47,239 nucleotides of DNA, from positions 1 through 47,239 of the forward strand of contig NZ_JNJN01000019.1 of assembly GCF_000701665.1 (NCBI RefSeq). The letters are read 5' to 3'. A program made the translations under genes and the position numbers. The notes under the pieces are model-generated. The model did not search any database, had not been told where the DNA came from, and saw only the letters and a list, made by a program, of their open reading frames with translations. Below are positions 46,126 through 47,239 of this stretch, in pieces; position 1 is the stretch's first letter, and every line of letters starts with the position of its first letter. This stretch comes from Agathobaculum desmolans ATCC 43058 (GTDB taxonomy: Bacteria; Bacillota; Clostridia; Oscillospirales; Butyricicoccaceae).

Positions 46126-47043
46126 ATGGCACAGCAGAATCCTTTGAATGTACAGTGTTTTGTAAAAAAGGATTTTCAATCCATCTTTACAGGAGAAAAC
46201 AATCCCAAGCTGCTGTATGTCAGTGATATTCGGCCGGATGCAAGTGCACATCCACGGGTGATGCACGCACATGAGGATTTCGTGGAGATCATTTTGATTT
46301 GCAGCGGTTCGAGTGAATATCTGATCCATGATAAAAAGTATTTCATCCGTCCGGGGGATTTGCTGATCTATAATGCCGGGGTGGTGCATGATGAGATATC
46401 GGGGCCGGATATTGAAGTCGGCAGCTATTGTGTTGCAATCGGCGGACTGCATATGCCGGGGCTGCGGGAGAATGCGCTGTTGCCGGACGATGCGGGTTAT
46501 GTGTTTCCCTCTGGGCAGAGCTTTGGAGATCTGCGCATCCTGTTTGAAATGATGTTCCGTAATTTGGCGGGGGACGAGCCGCGTGCGGAAGCCTTTTGCC
46601 ACAGCCTGATGCATGCACTGCTGGTCAAGGTATTGGCTGTTACCGATGGGGCGCGGGCTGCGGATGAAAAACCGGTGGAGGATCCGCCGGTTTTGGGACG
46701 GCGGATCAAGGATTATATAGACCGGCACTACATGGAGCCGATTACTTTGCAGACGATGGGAGAGGCGCTGCACATCAGCCCGTATTATCTGTCACATGTG
46801 TTTAAGCAGATGAGCGGCTATTCGCCGGTGCAGTATCTGCTGCGGCGGCGGATCGGGGAGGCACAGACACTGCTGATCACCACGGATCTTTCGATCACCC
46901 GCATTGCGGAAATGGTTGGTTATGATACCCAGAGCTACTTTAATTTGCAGTTCACAAAAAATGTCGGACTGCCGCCTAATAAATTTCGACAGAACTATAT
47001 TGTTGCCCAGAAAAACGAAAAAAGCAGCCGCCGAAAGAAATAA
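46126..47043 (+). CDS. AraC-family transcriptional regulator
   Basis: The 305-residue regulator has an N-terminal cupin (HAHEDFVEIILICSGSSEYL, YFIRPGDLLIYNAGVVHDE, about 45-110) and a C-terminal AraC DNA-binding domain with two HTH units (ITLQTMGEALHISPYYLSHV, FKQMSGYSPVQYLLRRR; SITRIAEMVGYDTQSYFN). It probably binds a sugar or inositol derivative. AAAAGGAGAG precedes the ATG at 46126; the frame is open further upstream without a ribosome site. It is divergent from iolE-iolG and is the best candidate to control them. Confidence 0.92.
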   Translation: MAQQNPLNVQCFVKKDFQSIFTGENNPKLLYVSDIRPDASAHPRVMHAHEDFVEIILICSGSSEYLIHDKKYFIRPGDLLIYNAGVVHDEISGPDIEVGSYCVAIGGLHMPGLRENALLPDDAGYVFPSGQSFGDLRILFEMMFRNLAGDEPRAEAFCHSLMHALLVKVLAVTDGARAADEKPVEDPPVLGRRIKDYIDRHYMEPITLQTMGEALHISPYYLSHVFKQMSGYSPVQYLLRRRIGEAQTLLITTDLSITRIAEMVGYDTQSYFNLQFTKNVGLPPNKFRQNYIVAQKNEKSSRRKK

Positions 47044-47171
47044 CAGAGGTGTATTCTGCGCGGATGGAGAGAGAAAAACGTTTAAGCGGTAAGGATAGGC
47101 GATCCACGCGGCAGCTCGTATCGAAGCACAACTGCGGTGTAAATATATAAAAAGTCAGGCATTGTGATATG

Positions 47172-47221
47172 ATCCTCCTAAAGTAGACCATGGAAAAAAC
47201 CAAAATCTACTTTAGGAGGAT
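47172..47221 (+). promoter_or_regulatory. 16-bp inverted repeat sequestering a ribosome site
   Basis: ATCCTCCTAAAGTAGA (47172-47187) and its exact complement (47206-47221) with an 18-base loop. The second arm contains AGGAGG, five to ten bases before the ATG at 47227, so folding would hide the ribosome site. This device is typical of transposase genes read from outside promoters. Confidence 0.75.
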
Positions 47222-47226
47222 TTTTT

Positions 47227-47239
47227 ATGGGCAAAATAA
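47227..47239 (+). CDS. Partial gene start at window end (possible transposase)
   Basis: Only the ATG and three further codons (M-G-K-I) are inside the window, placed behind AGGAGG in the hairpin arm. The protein cannot be identified. The sequestered ribosome site suggests an insertion sequence; this is inference. Confidence 0.4.

Overview
The window looks like a piece of a spore-forming Clostridia chromosome (Oscillospirales-like; the genus cannot be fixed from sequence alone). Supporting marks are an ispH-rpsA gene fusion, a GerW/YtfJ-type sporulation gene, clostridial gene order around scpAB and cmk, strong AGGAGG ribosome sites, and frequent GTG/TTG starts. Base composition is layered. Bases 1 to about 7.8 kb are AT-rich, 7.9 to 9.9 kb are intermediate, and everything right of two tRNA-Leu genes (10.4 to 10.6 kb) is GC-rich. 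The left 10 kb is therefore read as foreign: the remnant or one end of a mobile island abutting a tRNA-Leu, with its integrase outside the window or lost.

Left island (1-10.3 kb): an XRE regulator divergent from a SLOG-like protein; uncharacterised small proteins; a tandemly duplicated pair of unknown genes plus a Cys-rich protein on the minus strand, divergent from another unknown gene that has a striking sigma-28 (flagellar) type promoter; a membrane protein/XRE pair with repeat operators; an ECF sigma/membrane anti-sigma pair; then a leftward operon with an ArdA-like antirestriction protein and an HTH protein, preceded by GCGCCC repeats.

Molybdenum/selenium region (10.7-23.8 kb): a nearly complete accessory set for selenium-dependent molybdenum hydroxylases. 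A leftward operon holds a MoeA-like protein, a miniature MoaC-like protein lacking the MoaC core, MoaA, a MOSC-MogA fusion, ModA, ModB, ModC and XdhC. Divergent from it are a short ModE-type regulator and YqeB. A second leftward operon holds a YedE selenium transporter, a TusA-like protein, a DUF3343 protein and YqeC. A class-V aminotransferase (likely Se donor) converges on and overlaps selD. No selA, selB or hydroxylase structural gene is present, so this fits the orphan-SelD arrangement in which selenophosphate feeds a labile Se cofactor.

Middle (23.9-29.8 kb): a DMT transporter, YgjP-like metallopeptidase, PfkB kinase, a putative glycosyltransferase coupled to a repeat protein with a Ser/Gly/Tyr/Thr-rich tail, an FkbM-like methyltransferase and a HIT protein. 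Intergenic repeats occur near 19.0 and 26.4 kb.

Right housekeeping block (30.1-42.5 kb): a short KdpD/KdpE-like two-component pair, M50 protease, scpA-scpB, DUF2953, gerW, a D-Ala-D-Ala carboxypeptidase, pseudouridine synthase, RpiR regulator, HI0933-type flavoprotein, cmk, plsC and ispH-rpsA. The end (42.5-47.2 kb) has an alpha/beta hydrolase, a two-gene inositol operon (iolE-iolG-like), an AraC regulator, and the start of a gene whose ribosome site lies inside a 16-bp inverted repeat, as in many insertion sequences.
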